Positions 18,117 to 28,920 are shown, counted from the first letter of the stretch. The stretch: DNA of 39,695 nt from Gallionellales bacterium RIFCSPLOWO2_02_FULL_57_47 (GCA_001801175.1 MGWZ01000110.1:1-39695); one strand, 5' to 3'. Program-made: numbers and translations. The notes: generated from the sequence alone by a model not told the origin.

Positions 18117-21100
18117 GCTTCCTCCCTGATGTCGGGTTGCTGCACCGGCAACCATACCCGAAACGTCGATCCTTTGCCCACTTCGCTGTGCACTTCGATC
18201 TTGCCGTGATGCCTTTCCACAATGCTGTAGGACACCGAGAGCCCCAGTCCGGTACCTTTGCCCACCGGTTTGGTGGTGAAGAACGGATCGAACAGGTGTG
18301 AGATGTCTTCCGGCGGAATGCCTTTGCCGGTGTCGCTCACCTCGAACCAGACCCGGTCGCCTTCCTGCCCGGAGCGCAGGATGATCTTGCCGCGCACTTC
18401 GATGGCCTGCGCGGCATTCACCAGCAGGTTCATGAAGACCTGGTCGAGTTGCGAAGGCAGGCAGTAAATCTCCGGCAACGAGCCATATTCCTTGACGACT
18501 TCGCACTTGTATTTCAGCTCGTTCCACACCACGTTCAGCGTGGTATCCAGCCCGCGATGAATGTCCGCCCACATCCACTGGTCTTCGCTGTCGGCGTGGG
18601 AAAAGTTTTTCAGGTCGAGGACGATTTTCTTCACCCGTTCCAGGCCCTGATGCGATTCGGCGATCAGCGCCTTGATATCCTCGCGGAGGTAGCCAAGGTT
18701 TATTTCTTCCTTGAGGTGGCGCAGTATTTCGAACTGCGGATTATCCTTGTCCAGCAGCATTTCGGCGGCTTCGTACTCGTTTAACACGGCAAAAATGTCG
18801 GCCAGGTATTTCTCCAGCGTGCCCAGGTTGGAATTCACATAACCGACTGGGTTGTTGATCTCGTGTGCCACCCCCGCGGCCAGCAGGCCGATGGATGCCA
18901 TCTTTTCCGATTGCAGCAACTGGCTTTGCGCCAGTTTCAGATGTTGGTTCGATTCCACCAGTGACTTATTGGCGTCTTTCAGATGTTGGTATTGCGCCGT
19001 CAGTTGCTCCTCGAGTTGTTTGCGTTCGGCGAGGTCGCGAATAATCGCGGTGAAAAACTGGCTCGGGCCGATATGCCATTGCGCCAGCGAGAGCTCCAGC
19101 GGGAACTCGCTGCCGTCCTTGCGCAGCCCGGCAAGCTCTACGGTCTTGCCGATCACATGCGATGCTCCGCCAGCTACCACCCGCGCCAGGCCTTCTCTGT
19201 GCATTTTACGGAAGCGTTCCGGCATCAATACCGTCAGGGGCAGGCCGGACATTTCGGCGTGGGTGCGGCCGAACAAGCGTTCCGCCGCATGGTTCCAGTC
19301 CACGATGTCGTCGGCGTCGGAGATCGTGATAATGGCATCGTTGGCCGACTCCGCAACCGTGCGAAAATGCTGTTCGCTTTCCGCCAGCATGTCTTCCGCC
19401 TGCCTGCGTTCGGTGATGTCCGCTGCGACTCCCTCGACGTAACCCTTGTCCTGGACGAGCCGGCCCGAATATTGAAACCACCGGACAACCCCGTCGTTTC
19501 GCGTCAGACGTGCTTCAAAGTTATCGAACCTGCCGTGCTGTTGAAGTTCACCTAATAACCTCTCCCGTGTCCCTGGATCGACATAGTGCTCCGAGGTAAT
19601 ATATTTCGCAGTCGCTTCTTCGACGCTATCGAATCCAAACATCCTGGCCATAGCATCGTTTGCCAATATCAGCTTTCCGTCGCTTACCCTCGTCCTGTAT
19701 AAGCCCACCTGGGTATTCTCATAAATGCTCCGGTATTTTTCTTCGCCCTCTTTGATTGCTTCCTCTGCATTTTTACGCTCGGTGATGTCCAGCCAGGAAC
19801 CCACAATTTCCCGTGGCTCACCGGCTTGGTCACGGATGATATGCAATTCATCGTGTATCCAGCGGTAAGTCCCATCTTTGTGCCGGAAGCGGTATTCGTG
19901 AGCATAATGGCTGCGGTCGGCAGCCTTTATGGCAGCGTGGAAGGTTCCGACAACGCTATCGCGTCCTTCGGGATGGATAGCAGACCACCACCACTCGGCA
20001 TTACCAATGTATTCGGCATCGTCGTAGCCCCAAATATTCTTCAGATTAGGGCTGACGTAAGTCGGCACAAAGTGCTCGCCGTCGACACGGCAGGCATAAT
20101 GCACAGCAGGCGTACTTGCGAGAATATGCTGTAGTCGATCAGACAAATTCTTTAGCTCTTGCTCCGCCTGCCTGCGCTCGGTGATGTCCGTCACGCCGGC
20201 GAGAGCGCCTGCATAGTTTCCGGCCTCGTCCAGGATGGGGGAGGTTGCCATTGTGGTGTAAATGCGGCTGCCGTCCTTGCGCAGCAGCTCGAAGTCGTGC
20301 TGCTCACGGATTCCCTGTTTGCGGCGCTCCAGATTCTGCGTGGCTATTTCCTTGCCGCGCTCGTCCATGAAAGAAAAGAGATGCCTTCCCTGCATTTCCT
20401 CGACGCTATAGCCCAGCATCTGCGCCATGCGCTGATTGACAAAGGAGGTGCAGGCTTTTTTGTCGATCATCCAGATGCCTTCCTGCAGGCCTTCGATAAG
20501 CAGGCGATATTTTGCCTCGCTCTCGCGTTGTTGCCTGATTGAAATCAGGCTGCTCAGCGAGTCTGTAATGCGCCGGGCAACAGCGGAAAAAAGATGCAAA
20601 TCCTTCTCATCATGTCTCACCTCACTTGCACAATGGTGCAGGCCAAATGCCCATGCCTTCCCGATTTTCGGCCGCAGCGCTATTGCCAATTGGGATTTGA
20701 CTGAGAAGTGCCTCGCAACGGGCGATGAGGTGGGGTAGCCGGTTTCGAAGCAATACTGGACCGTGCCATTGGCCCTTAAAAATTCGCTGAATACGCCGGA
20801 TATTGCGCTATCCATCGGTATGTCCACGCCCTGCGCGAATAGTCCCGGCCATTCCGGACGCGTGCGCTCCATGGGAACACCCCAGGATAGCGCATCGGGA
20901 TCGCAGGGATACAGGAACCAGGCACGATCCGCATTGAAAACCTCAAGCATCAAGTCCAGCACTCCACGCATGACATCATCCATGTTCTCGCTGGCAAGAC
21001 TGACTTGGGTAATCCGGTCCAGTACATCCAGGAGTCGAAGACGATGCGAAATATCGTACGGGAGCAGTTGGTCTGCATTCATAAACACCTCGGTGGCTAC

Positions 21101-21154
21101 CATTTCAATCTGGTGATTGTCTCGGAATAGTTGATAAATCAACGTACGATCCAA
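18113..21154 (-). CDS. GAF/multi-PAS sensor histidine kinase
   Basis: 1013 aa; repeated PAS/PAC (ITERRQAE..), H-box AAGVAHEINNPVGYVNSN, ATPase motifs LLVNAAQAI, DTGKGIP, GTGLGLSVSY. Confidence 0.92.
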   Translation of the reverse strand: MDRTLIYQLFRDNHQIEMVATEVFMNADQLLPYDISHRLRLLDVLDRITQVSLASENMDDVMRGVLDLMLEVFNADRAWFLYPCDPDALSWGVPMERTRPEWPGLFAQGVDIPMDSAISGVFSEFLRANGTVQYCFETGYPTSSPVARHFSVKSQLAIALRPKIGKAWAFGLHHCASEVRHDEKDLHLFSAVARRITDSLSSLISIRQQRESEAKYRLLIEGLQEGIWMIDKKACTSFVNQRMAQMLGYSVEEMQGRHLFSFMDERGKEIATQNLERRKQGIREQHDFELLRKDGSRIYTTMATSPILDEAGNYAGALAGVTDITERRQAEQELKNLSDRLQHILASTPAVHYACRVDGEHFVPTYVSPNLKNIWGYDDAEYIGNAEWWWSAIHPEGRDSVVGTFHAAIKAADRSHYAHEYRFRHKDGTYRWIHDELHIIRDQAGEPREIVGSWLDITERKNAEEAIKEGEEKYRSIYENTQVGLYRTRVSDGKLILANDAMARMFGFDSVEEATAKYITSEHYVDPGTRERLLGELQQHGRFDNFEARLTRNDGVVRWFQYSGRLVQDKGYVEGVAADITERRQAEDMLAESEQHFRTVAESANDAIITISDADDIVDWNHAAERLFGRTHAEMSGLPLTVLMPERFRKMHREGLARVVAGGASHVIGKTVELAGLRKDGSEFPLELSLAQWHIGPSQFFTAIIRDLAERKQLEEQLTAQYQHLKDANKSLVESNQHLKLAQSQLLQSEKMASIGLLAAGVAHEINNPVGYVNSNLGTLEKYLADIFAVLNEYEAAEMLLDKDNPQFEILRHLKEEINLGYLREDIKALIAESHQGLERVKKIVLDLKNFSHADSEDQWMWADIHRGLDTTLNVVWNELKYKCEVVKEYGSLPEIYCLPSQLDQVFMNLLVNAAQAIEVRGKIILRSGQEGDRVWFEVSDTGKGIPPEDISHLFDPFFTTKPVGKGTGLGLSVSYSIVERHHGKIEVHSEVGKGSTFRVWLPVQQPDIREEA

Positions 21155-21257
21155 TGATCGCTATTGAATCATTGGGGTCAGGATTGATAGGGGGGCGAAT
21201 TCTAATTGATTTTCGTGCATCAAGAATGGTGCAAGGGCGTGCATCGCGGATTGCCAC

Positions 21258-22635
21258 TCACCGGGAAGCCCCCCGCTTGCGCGCCTCGATGCGCTTCAGG
21301 AATACGCCCATCACTTCGCGGTAGAGCGCGTCTTTGAGCACGCTGTCCTCGTTGCCGGCGTCGACATTGGGGTTGTCGTTGATCTCGATGACGTAAAGGC
21401 GCTTGCCGATCTGCTTGATGTCCACGCCGTAGAAGCCGTCGCCGATCAGGTTGGCCGCCTTGAGCGCGATCTTCACCACGCGGTCCGGCGCCTCGCCGAC
21501 GGACAGCGCTTCCGTTTTTCCCTCGACGAAATCGTGCTTCTGGTCGCCATGCCGGATGATCTGCCAGTGGCCGGGAACCATGTGGTATTTCGCGACGAAC
21601 AGCGGCCGCCGGTCAAGGATGCCGACGCGCCAGTCGAACTCGGTGGGCAGGTATTCCTGGGCGACGATCAGCTCCGATTTGTCGAGCAGGCCGTTCACTT
21701 TGGCTGGCAGTTCTTCTGCAGTCTCAATTTTTGCCACGCCCAGCGAGAACGAGCTGTCTGGCTGTTTGAGTACACAGGGAAGCCCGAGGGTCGGGACGAT
21801 CTGGTTCACGTTGTCGCGGTGCACCAGCAGGGTCTTGGGGGCGGGGAGGCGGTGCCGGGCCAGTATTTCGGCAAGATAAACCTTGTTGTTGCACTTCAGG
21901 ATGGAATCCGGATCGTCGATCACCACCAACCCCTCGGCGGCCGCGCGCCGCGAGAAACGGTAGGTGTAGTGATTGACGAAGGTGGTGTCGCGGATGAACA
22001 GCGCATCGAACTCGGTCAGCCGGCCGTAGTCTGCCTTGGTGATGAATTCCACATGTATGCCCAGCGACTGCGCCGCCTTCTCGAACTTTTGCAACGCACT
22101 GGCATTGGAGGCAGGCTCCGGGTTGTCGGGATTATGCAGGATGGCGAGGTTGTAGCGCGGCACGATTTGTTTATGCTTCCGCCGCCTGCGGCCCGTGAAA
22201 TATTCCGTGGTGGCGCGGACCGCGAATTCCTGTTGCTGGGGCGGGATGTCGCTGGCGGCTGAGTTGTTCGTGGCGGCTCGCCGCGTTGTGGCCGAAGTAG
22301 ATGTTGAGTTCGAATGCATCCGACTTGATAGCCTTCAGCGATTTCTGGATCAGGTCATCCAGGCCCTCGGTCAGCAGCCGCACCATGTTCTGCGATTGCA
22401 GGTCCTCGATGGTGTTTATTCGCGGCAGCGGCTTGTGGCCGCGTGCCTCGGCGAGCAGCGAAACGTAGTAGCCGAGCGTCTGGTAACGGTAGCTCTTGCA
22501 CAGGTTGAACACCCGGGCAAAGCGGTCGCCGCCATAGGCCGGATCGGTGAGGTAGGCCCGCGCCGGTACGACGGTGACGCCGGGTATATCGAGCGGCCAG
22601 TCGCGCGGGTTGTTGACTACGATGAGGTTGCTCAT
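21258..22635 (-). pseudogene. RimK-like ATP-grasp protein (RLAN + ATP-grasp), split into two overlapping frames
   Basis: 22171..22635 MSNLIVVNNPRDWPLDIPG...FELNIYFGHN = N-terminal domain; 21258..22319 = ATP-grasp (DALFIRDTT, LPCVLKQPDSSFSLGV, EINDNPNVDAGNED). Confidence 0.75.
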
Positions 22636-22801
22636 GACGTCTCCCCTGCATGGTTGCATTCGCCTGGTGATTGCAATGATAACAGCTGCAACTTGCGGCA
22701 GCGGCTATGTTTGCAATCAGGTAATTTGCCACCGCAATTTGCGGAGAGATAGGCGCGTATTGAATTTATAATGCAGACCCATTTGATCCGGGCGCTTCTG
22801 C

Positions 22802-23569
22802 ATGACCATGCACTTAATCGTAACCGTCAGCATTTACATCGGAATCTGCCTGCTTGGCGTGAGCATCGCCGCATCCGTTACCGGGCACTACAGGGCGGCA
22901 ACGGTTACCTCGTATTTGTACCTGTTTGCATGCACGGTCTTCTATGCGATCCGCGCATACCTGAAGGAATTTTTTCCCTTTACCGACAAGATCGAGTCGT
23001 TCGTTATCCTGTCGGTGCTGCTGGTCGTCTGTGCGTTGATCTACCGCAGGCGAATTTCCAACAAGGAATTCATCACGCTGCAGGTGCTTGCGCTGGCGGC
23101 GGCATCCGTCATTTTCATCTTTGTGGATGTCGTCCGTTATCCTCCGATGTTCTTGCACACCGTCTGGTATCCGGTGCACGTGCCGGTGTCTTTTGCGGCT
23201 TATGCCTTCTGGCTGGTGGCCGGGGTCAATGCCGTTTTTGCCATTCCCGCGTGGTACCGGAATGACCCGGAGTTGCAGGAGCGCTCATCGCTGATGACTT
23301 ACCTGAACCGTATAGGCTTTGTCTACTTTACGCTGGCGATGCTGTTCGGCGGAATCTGGGGCTATCTTGCCTGGGGCGCTTATTTCCTGTGGGATCCCAA
23401 ATTGCACTGGGCGGTAATCTTGTGGCTGTTTTATGGCAATTTGATGCACATCGACAGATTGCCGAAGCTGCAGCGCTGGAAAGTTCCGCTGTATGTCGCC
23501 GGCATCGCGATGATCCTGGTTGCGTTCATCGGCACCAGTTTCTTTTCCCAATCGATACACCGGTTCTAA
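22802..23569 (+). CDS. CcsA-like cytochrome c assembly protein
   Basis: Multi-TM; HTVWYPVHVPVSFAAYAFW, GGIWGYLAWGAYFLWDPKLHWAVILW heme-handling-like segment. Confidence 0.75.
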   Translation: MTMHLIVTVSIYIGICLLGVSIAASVTGHYRAATVTSYLYLFACTVFYAIRAYLKEFFPFTDKIESFVILSVLLVVCALIYRRRISNKEFITLQVLALAAASVIFIFVDVVRYPPMFLHTVWYPVHVPVSFAAYAFWLVAGVNAVFAIPAWYRNDPELQERSSLMTYLNRIGFVYFTLAMLFGGIWGYLAWGAYFLWDPKLHWAVILWLFYGNLMHIDRLPKLQRWKVPLYVAGIAMILVAFIGTSFFSQSIHRF

Positions 23570-24555
23570 TGAAGATGTATGACCTGATTCGTATTCTGGG
23601 CGACCGCCATGCGGGATTCATCCTGGGAATGGTCGTGGTGCTGAATCTGATTGCGGGCAGCCTGGTGATGAACAGCCATCCAGAGCTGTACCCGAAGTTC
23701 TTTCATTTCGACCTGAATTATTTCTTTCAGCCGGCCAGGCTGGAGCATTCCTGGCTCTATGCGCTTCTGGTGACATTCACGCTATTCGGCATCAATCTGC
23801 TTGCGTGCATTGCCGATTCGATTATCCGTATGGTGACCAACAAGGCAGCCAGATTGAAGGAAGTTTCGGCGTTGCTGTTCCATGTCGCGCTGGTGATCAC
23901 GATGGCGGCGCACCTGTACGAGGGTTTTTATGCCAGCACGCAACGGCTGCCTATTACCACTCAGGGTGTGACGTTGCCGGAGTTGGGCAAGGTCCGGGTC
24001 GAGTCTTTGAAGAATATCCACTACCCGGACTACTCCCTCAAGGATACGGAAGTGACCCTGTCTTTCAGCAAGCCTGACGGACAGAAGCTCACCAGGGATA
24101 TCGCCTTCAACGAGCCGGCCATCTTTGATATCGGGCGGCGCCAGGTGGTCATGCTGGGCGGCCAGATGATGCCCTCCGGCGTGGCCATCTCGCGGAGTAC
24201 GGACAAGCGGGAATTTCTGCTGGAAGAAAACAAACCGCTTCCTTTGGGGAACGGCAGCCTTCATTTGCAGGGATTTTTTGAAACCGAAGAGGGGTTACCT
24301 TATGCGCAATTCCTGTGGCAACCTGATAACGGCAATCCGCAACAACGCTTTATGGTGCTGGATGCCGGGGCGCCCCATTCGCAGATCAACATCGACGGTG
24401 TGGCCTATCAATTGAACAAGGTCACGGAGGCGCCATTCATTATCGCCATCGTCCGATACAACCCCGCTATCCCGCTGATGCTCGTCAGTCTGATACTGGC
24501 GGCAGTCGCGACTGTCTTGCTGATCCGCTGGCTAGCAACCAGGGGTACCGCCTAG
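23569..24555 (+). CDS. ResB-like cytochrome c biogenesis protein
   Basis: Start overlaps CcsA-like stop; GFILGMVVVLNLIAGSLVMNSHPELYPKFF...; C-terminal NPAIPLMLVSLILAAVATVLL. Confidence 0.65.
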   Translation: MKMYDLIRILGDRHAGFILGMVVVLNLIAGSLVMNSHPELYPKFFHFDLNYFFQPARLEHSWLYALLVTFTLFGINLLACIADSIIRMVTNKAARLKEVSALLFHVALVITMAAHLYEGFYASTQRLPITTQGVTLPELGKVRVESLKNIHYPDYSLKDTEVTLSFSKPDGQKLTRDIAFNEPAIFDIGRRQVVMLGGQMMPSGVAISRSTDKREFLLEENKPLPLGNGSLHLQGFFETEEGLPYAQFLWQPDNGNPQQRFMVLDAGAPHSQINIDGVAYQLNKVTEAPFIIAIVRYNPAIPLMLVSLILAAVATVLLIRWLATRGTA

Positions 24556-24722
24556 TTTCAATGGCCGCTGATGTTTCCTCTTCCACAGGCGGCAGTGGGC
24601 TAAGATGGGGGCGTTAAGCAGAACACATTCTTTGAAGCGCATAGAACCCTCATCCCCAGCTCTTCTGATGGAACTACTAGCCATCTGAACAGGCTGTCGA
24701 ACAACTACAGCCAAGTCATTGG

Positions 24723-25424
24723 TTATCCCGCTTGCGGGAGTAGGGAGTGATGGTGGCGCGACTCCGCCCGGCGCAGGCGCAGCCCTACTCTTACCAGCGC
24801 AGCCTCGAAATCGGCGAAGGTCTCCGCCGCTTGCCCGTCGTCTGCCCATGCCTGCTGCAACTTTGCCAGCGCCTTTCCGGAAGCATGGCGGCCACGCCGC
24901 AGGTAGCCGAGTTCCTGCGCCGCGGCCAGCGCCAGCGGCGACAGCGGTGGCGCAGCCTTGCCCCAGATGCCGCGCAGTTCGCGCAGGAAAATCGCGACCG
25001 TCGTGTCGCCGATGCCCTTGCCCAGCGCCTTGAGCCGCGCTTCCAGGTCGCGCGGGTCGATTGCTGCCGCATGCAGCGCATCGAGATCGCCGGCGTAGTC
25101 GCGCAGCAGTGTAGCGCATACGGCAAGCAGCTTGGTGGCGGTCTTGAAGTCGTAGCGCGTGTAGCCGCCGGCATCGAGGATGGCCACCAGCCCATCCCAG
25201 CCGGTATCGAGCATGCGCTGCGGGGCAAGCACGCCGCGTGCGGCAAACTCGCGCCAGGTGCGGGTGGCGAGCGCTTCCGAAATGCGCGTCCCATACAGTA
25301 TCGCGGCGAGAAACCACTTGAAGCGCTCGACGCTGTCCGCAGCGGGTTCGATGCCGAGCGCTGCCGCATAACGTCCGCGATGGCTGCGCACCAGTACGGC
25401 GGGGGCGATATGCGTTTCGGTCAT
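24723..25424 (-). CDS. HhH/endonuclease III-like DNA repair-type protein
   Basis: LKALGKGIGDTTVAIFLRELRGIW resembles HhH-GPD segment; overlaps capA-like stop. Confidence 0.5.
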   Translation of the reverse strand: MTETHIAPAVLVRSHRGRYAAALGIEPAADSVERFKWFLAAILYGTRISEALATRTWREFAARGVLAPQRMLDTGWDGLVAILDAGGYTRYDFKTATKLLAVCATLLRDYAGDLDALHAAAIDPRDLEARLKALGKGIGDTTVAIFLRELRGIWGKAAPPLSPLALAAAQELGYLRRGRHASGKALAKLQQAWADDGQAAETFADFEAALVRVGLRLRRAESRHHHSLLPQAG

Positions 25425-26422
25425 GGGGCGGCCTCATGGATTAGCCGGTCATCGCTGCGCGTCAGCGCGGTGCCGAATTCGGCGCACAGCATTTCCATGC
25501 GCGCGCAAATCGCTTCGAATTCCTCGCCGCGCGCCAACGCGACATGCGCCACGCTCAGCGAAACCGGCAGCAGTTCGATGCGTCTCAACTTGTTCTGCGC
25601 GAATATCACCTTGAACAGGCAGGAGCGGTCGTTGCGCAGCAACGGATGGACGGCGTAGTCGTCGATGAAATTGCCGGTGTCGTAGAGGATCGGTTTGCCA
25701 CGATAGATTTCGATGCCCTGGCAGATATGCGCGCTGTGGCCGTAGTAGATGTCGGCGCCGAGTTCGATTACCCGTCTGGCGAAACTGCGGAACAGCGGCG
25801 CAGGGCGTTCGACGAAATTGGCGCCCCAGTGGTTGGAGAACACCACGAGGTCAGCGCCCTGAGCACGCGCCTGTGCGATGCCGTTGGCGATTCGCGCCAG
25901 CGTTTCTTCGTGCAGCGAGACTTCCAGATAGTTGGTGCCGGGGTGTTCGGCAACGGCGGCGAAGTATGGCTCGTTGTCGGTGAAGGAGAGCAGCGCCACG
26001 CGGCAGGGCACTGCGCCAGCCTCTTCGAATAACCTGGCATCGAGCATCGCCGGGGCGGCGGCCTCTGCCGCGTTGGCGCCGGCATGACGGATGCCGGCCG
26101 CCCTGAGTATGTGCAGCGTGTCGCGCAGGCCGCGCGCTTCGTAGTCGAGAATGTGATTGTTGGCGAGCGCGCAGGCGTCGATATGCGCGGCCTGCAATAC
26201 CTGAACGGCCTCGGGGTCGGCGCGGAAATGGAACATTTTTTCGGAGCGTGTCCACGGATGGCGGTGGTTGGTCAAGGCGCATTCCAGGTTGACGATGCGC
26301 AGGTCGGCCTGTACGAGGTGCGGCAACACATCACCCCAAACTTCTTCCGGTTGCATGGTTTTGAGCGTCTCGTTGACCAGGCGGCCGAGCATTACATCTC
26401 CGGTAAAGGCCAGCGTCAGCAT
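25421..26422 (-). CDS. CapA-family (poly-gamma-glutamate biosynthesis-like) metallophosphatase
   Basis: LAFTGDVMLGR, NLECALTNH, LANNHILDYEARGL, SNHWGANF, YGHSAHICQGIEIYRGKPILYDTGNFIDDY. Confidence 0.9.
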   Translation of the reverse strand: MLTLAFTGDVMLGRLVNETLKTMQPEEVWGDVLPHLVQADLRIVNLECALTNHRHPWTRSEKMFHFRADPEAVQVLQAAHIDACALANNHILDYEARGLRDTLHILRAAGIRHAGANAAEAAAPAMLDARLFEEAGAVPCRVALLSFTDNEPYFAAVAEHPGTNYLEVSLHEETLARIANGIAQARAQGADLVVFSNHWGANFVERPAPLFRSFARRVIELGADIYYGHSAHICQGIEIYRGKPILYDTGNFIDDYAVHPLLRNDRSCLFKVIFAQNKLRRIELLPVSLSVAHVALARGEEFEAICARMEMLCAEFGTALTRSDDRLIHEAAP

Positions 26423-26437
26423 GGTTGTTCCAGCTAG

Positions 26438-26508
26438 CGTAGGGCGGGTCGCACCCGCCGTGGTTGCACCGCATCTGGCGGGTTACGGCGGGTGTGACCC
26501 GCCCTACG
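26438..26508. repeat. Palindromic repeat CGTAGGGCGGGTCGCACCCGCC...GGCGGGTGTGACCCGCCCTACG
   Basis: Imperfect inverted repeat downstream of CapA start. Confidence 0.85.
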
Positions 26509-26599
26509 TCCACTTAACAAACATTTCATTAAATCTAATCATACAGGGGCGCGTAGAACGCACCCTACGAAATCATTATTGTTGTAATGCAAATTGGCA

Positions 26600-28324
26600 T
26601 CACATCGTGCGCCTGAGCAGCTTGCGCAATGCGGCCAGCGGGCGGGTGTTGAGCACGTCGGCTTTTTCCAGCCAGCCGCGCCGCGCCTGTCCCACTCCAA
26701 ATTTAAGGTTGCTGAAATCGAAGGTGCTGTGCGCATCCGAGTTGATGCTGACCAGCACGCCTTCTTCCTTCGCGCTCTGGCAGTGGCTGTCGAGCAGGTC
26801 GAGGCGTTCCGGGTGGGCGTTTAGTTCGAGGAAGCAGCCGCGCTGTTTTGCGTGGCGGATGATGCGCAGCATGTCCACGTCGTAGGGTTCGCGCTTTTCG
26901 ATCAGGCGGCCGCTGGGATGGGCGAGCAGCGTGAAGTGCGGGTGGTCCATCGCGCGCAGGATGCGTCCGGTCTGTTTGGCGCGCGACAGGTCGAAGCGGC
27001 TGTGCACCGCACCCACCACCAGGTCGAGCCGCGCCAGTACAGAATCCGGCAGGTCGAGGCTGCCGTCTTCGAGGATGTCCACCTCGATGCCCTTGAGCAG
27101 CGTGATGCCGTCCAGCTGTGCGTTGAGGCGGTCGATCTCGTCGCACTGCTTTGCGAGTTGAATCGGATCGAGGCCGTGTGCGACGGTGAGGCGGCGCGAG
27201 TGTTCGGTAATGGCGAGGTACTCCAGACCGAGCGCCCTGGCCGCCAGCGCCATGTCGCGCAGGCTGTCGTGGCCGTCGGTGGCCCTGGTGTGCGCATGCA
27301 GGTCGCCCCTGAGGTCGGCCAGTTCCACCAGTTGCGGCAGACGCCCGGCGTGCGCCGTCTCGATTTCTCCTCGATCCTCGCGCAGTTCCGGCGGGATGTA
27401 GGGCAGGCCGACGGCGCGGTACACCGATTCCTCGCTGTCCCCGGCGATGCGCTTTTCGCCGCGGAACACGCCGTATTCGTTCACCTTCAGGCCGAGCTGC
27501 TGCGCGATGCGGCGGATCGCGATGTTATGCGCCTTGGAGCCGGTGAAGTAGTGCAGCGCCGCGCCATAGCTGGCCTGCGCCACCACGCGCAGGTCAACCT
27601 GCATGCCGCATTTGAGCAGGATGCTGGCGCGCGTTTCGCCCGCGGAATACACCTCGGCAATCTCATCATAACTGGTGAAGCGCTGCATCACCGGGCTGTC
27701 CGGCGCGGCGGTGACCAGAATATCCAGATCCCCCACGGTCTCGCGCATGCGCCGGAAGCTGCCGGCGACCACTACCTGCTGCACGCCGGGAACGGCCTGC
27801 AGAAAGGCGCGCAGCGCTTCGGCATATTGCGCTGCCGTGGCGAGCTTGAATCGCCGGCTCTGGCTGGCATGGGCTTGCACGGCCTGCAAAATATTCTGTT
27901 CGGTCTTTTCGCCGAAGCCGTGCAGGGCGCGGATGCTCCCGTCCTGCGCGGCGCGATGCAGTTGCTCGACGGTCTGCACGTCGAGGTCGTGGTACAGGGT
28001 CTTCACGCGCTTGGGCCCGAGGCCGGGAATTTTCATCAGCTCGGTAATGGCTGGCGGCAGTTCGCGATGCAGGCGATCCAGCAGGCTGCAGTGCCCGGTG
28101 GTGATGATTTCGGAAATCTTGCCGGCGAGGTCGGTGCCGATGCCGGGCAGACGGGTCAGGTCATCGCCGCGCTCCACCAGCAGGCGCGCCTCCTGCGGCA
28201 GGTCTCCCAAAATGCGCGCGGCATTGCGATAGGCGCGGATGCGGAACGGGTTCGCCCCCTGAATCTCTAGCAGGTCGGCGATCTCTTCGAGAATGGCGGT
28301 GATGTCGGCGTTATGGACGGGCAT
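26600..28324 (-). CDS. polX: PolX-type DNA polymerase/3'-5' exonuclease with PHP domain
   Basis: HhH motifs, SFRRMRETVGDLDILVTA, PHP LRGDLHAHTRATDGHDSL, EVDILEDGSLDL. Confidence 0.93.
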   Translation of the reverse strand: MPVHNADITAILEEIADLLEIQGANPFRIRAYRNAARILGDLPQEARLLVERGDDLTRLPGIGTDLAGKISEIITTGHCSLLDRLHRELPPAITELMKIPGLGPKRVKTLYHDLDVQTVEQLHRAAQDGSIRALHGFGEKTEQNILQAVQAHASQSRRFKLATAAQYAEALRAFLQAVPGVQQVVVAGSFRRMRETVGDLDILVTAAPDSPVMQRFTSYDEIAEVYSAGETRASILLKCGMQVDLRVVAQASYGAALHYFTGSKAHNIAIRRIAQQLGLKVNEYGVFRGEKRIAGDSEESVYRAVGLPYIPPELREDRGEIETAHAGRLPQLVELADLRGDLHAHTRATDGHDSLRDMALAARALGLEYLAITEHSRRLTVAHGLDPIQLAKQCDEIDRLNAQLDGITLLKGIEVDILEDGSLDLPDSVLARLDLVVGAVHSRFDLSRAKQTGRILRAMDHPHFTLLAHPSGRLIEKREPYDVDMLRIIRHAKQRGCFLELNAHPERLDLLDSHCQSAKEEGVLVSINSDAHSTFDFSNLKFGVGQARRGWLEKADVLNTRPLAALRKLLRRTM

Positions 28325-28460
28325 TCAGATACCTCCATAAATTCAGATTCGCGAGCATCCGCTGGGCAGAATGCATTAGATGTGTAGATCCCCAGGGGAT
28401 CACTTACCCAAACTGTCGTTGCAAAAAGCCTTTAGCTGCGAGCGAAGTGCGGCAGGAAGC

Positions 28461-28506
28461 GTGGCAATCCAGTATTTTGATATGAAACGAACTTCTGGAT
28501 TGCCAC
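28461..28506. repeat. Inverted repeat gtggcaatccag...ctggattgccac
   Basis: 12-bp perfect arms, embedded in gcgaagtgcg.../cgctacgctcctcgcaatgac dispersed-repeat-like sequence. Confidence 0.8.
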
Positions 28507-28609
28507 GTCGCTACGCTCCTCGCAATGACGATTTAATCAGTGCTTCCATAAGTTGGGCAAAGCCCGTCCTGAGTTTATCGAAGGGCGCAGCATGCCAAAC
28601 CTGTGCCTG

Positions 28610-28897
28610 CTATTCGTCGCTGAGGTGCGGCTGAAAACCTTCTGCCGGTTGACCGGTTACCGGGTCTACCTGTTCGGAGATGCCGATTTCTGCCTCCGCC
28701 TCTTCCAGCGTTTCGCCGCTGGTATCGTTCTGCTCCTGCATGTCCTGCACCGCTTCCAGCAGCGTTGGAAAGGGGCCATACGATTCGTCGGTGAGTTTGT
28801 CCTGCCAGTAGAAACCATCCGGACGTTCAATCACTCGCGTCTTGTCATAGTCGGGTGGGGTTTGTGGAATGGGCGTAGGTGTCATCGTTGCCTCCAA
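28610..28897 (-). CDS. Small acidic hypothetical protein
   Basis: 95-aa ORF, no overlap with better candidates. Confidence 0.5.
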   Translation of the reverse strand: MEATMTPTPIPQTPPDYDKTRVIERPDGFYWQDKLTDESYGPFPTLLEAVQDMQEQNDTSGETLEEAEAEIGISEQVDPVTGQPAEGFQPHLSDE

Positions 28898-28920
28898 TCA
28901 GATTTGCAAATTGCCGAATT

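Noticed and set aside
26852-28270. 472-aa plus-strand ORF opposite polX
   Set aside because: Antisense shadow of a well-supported PolX gene; no recognisable motif.
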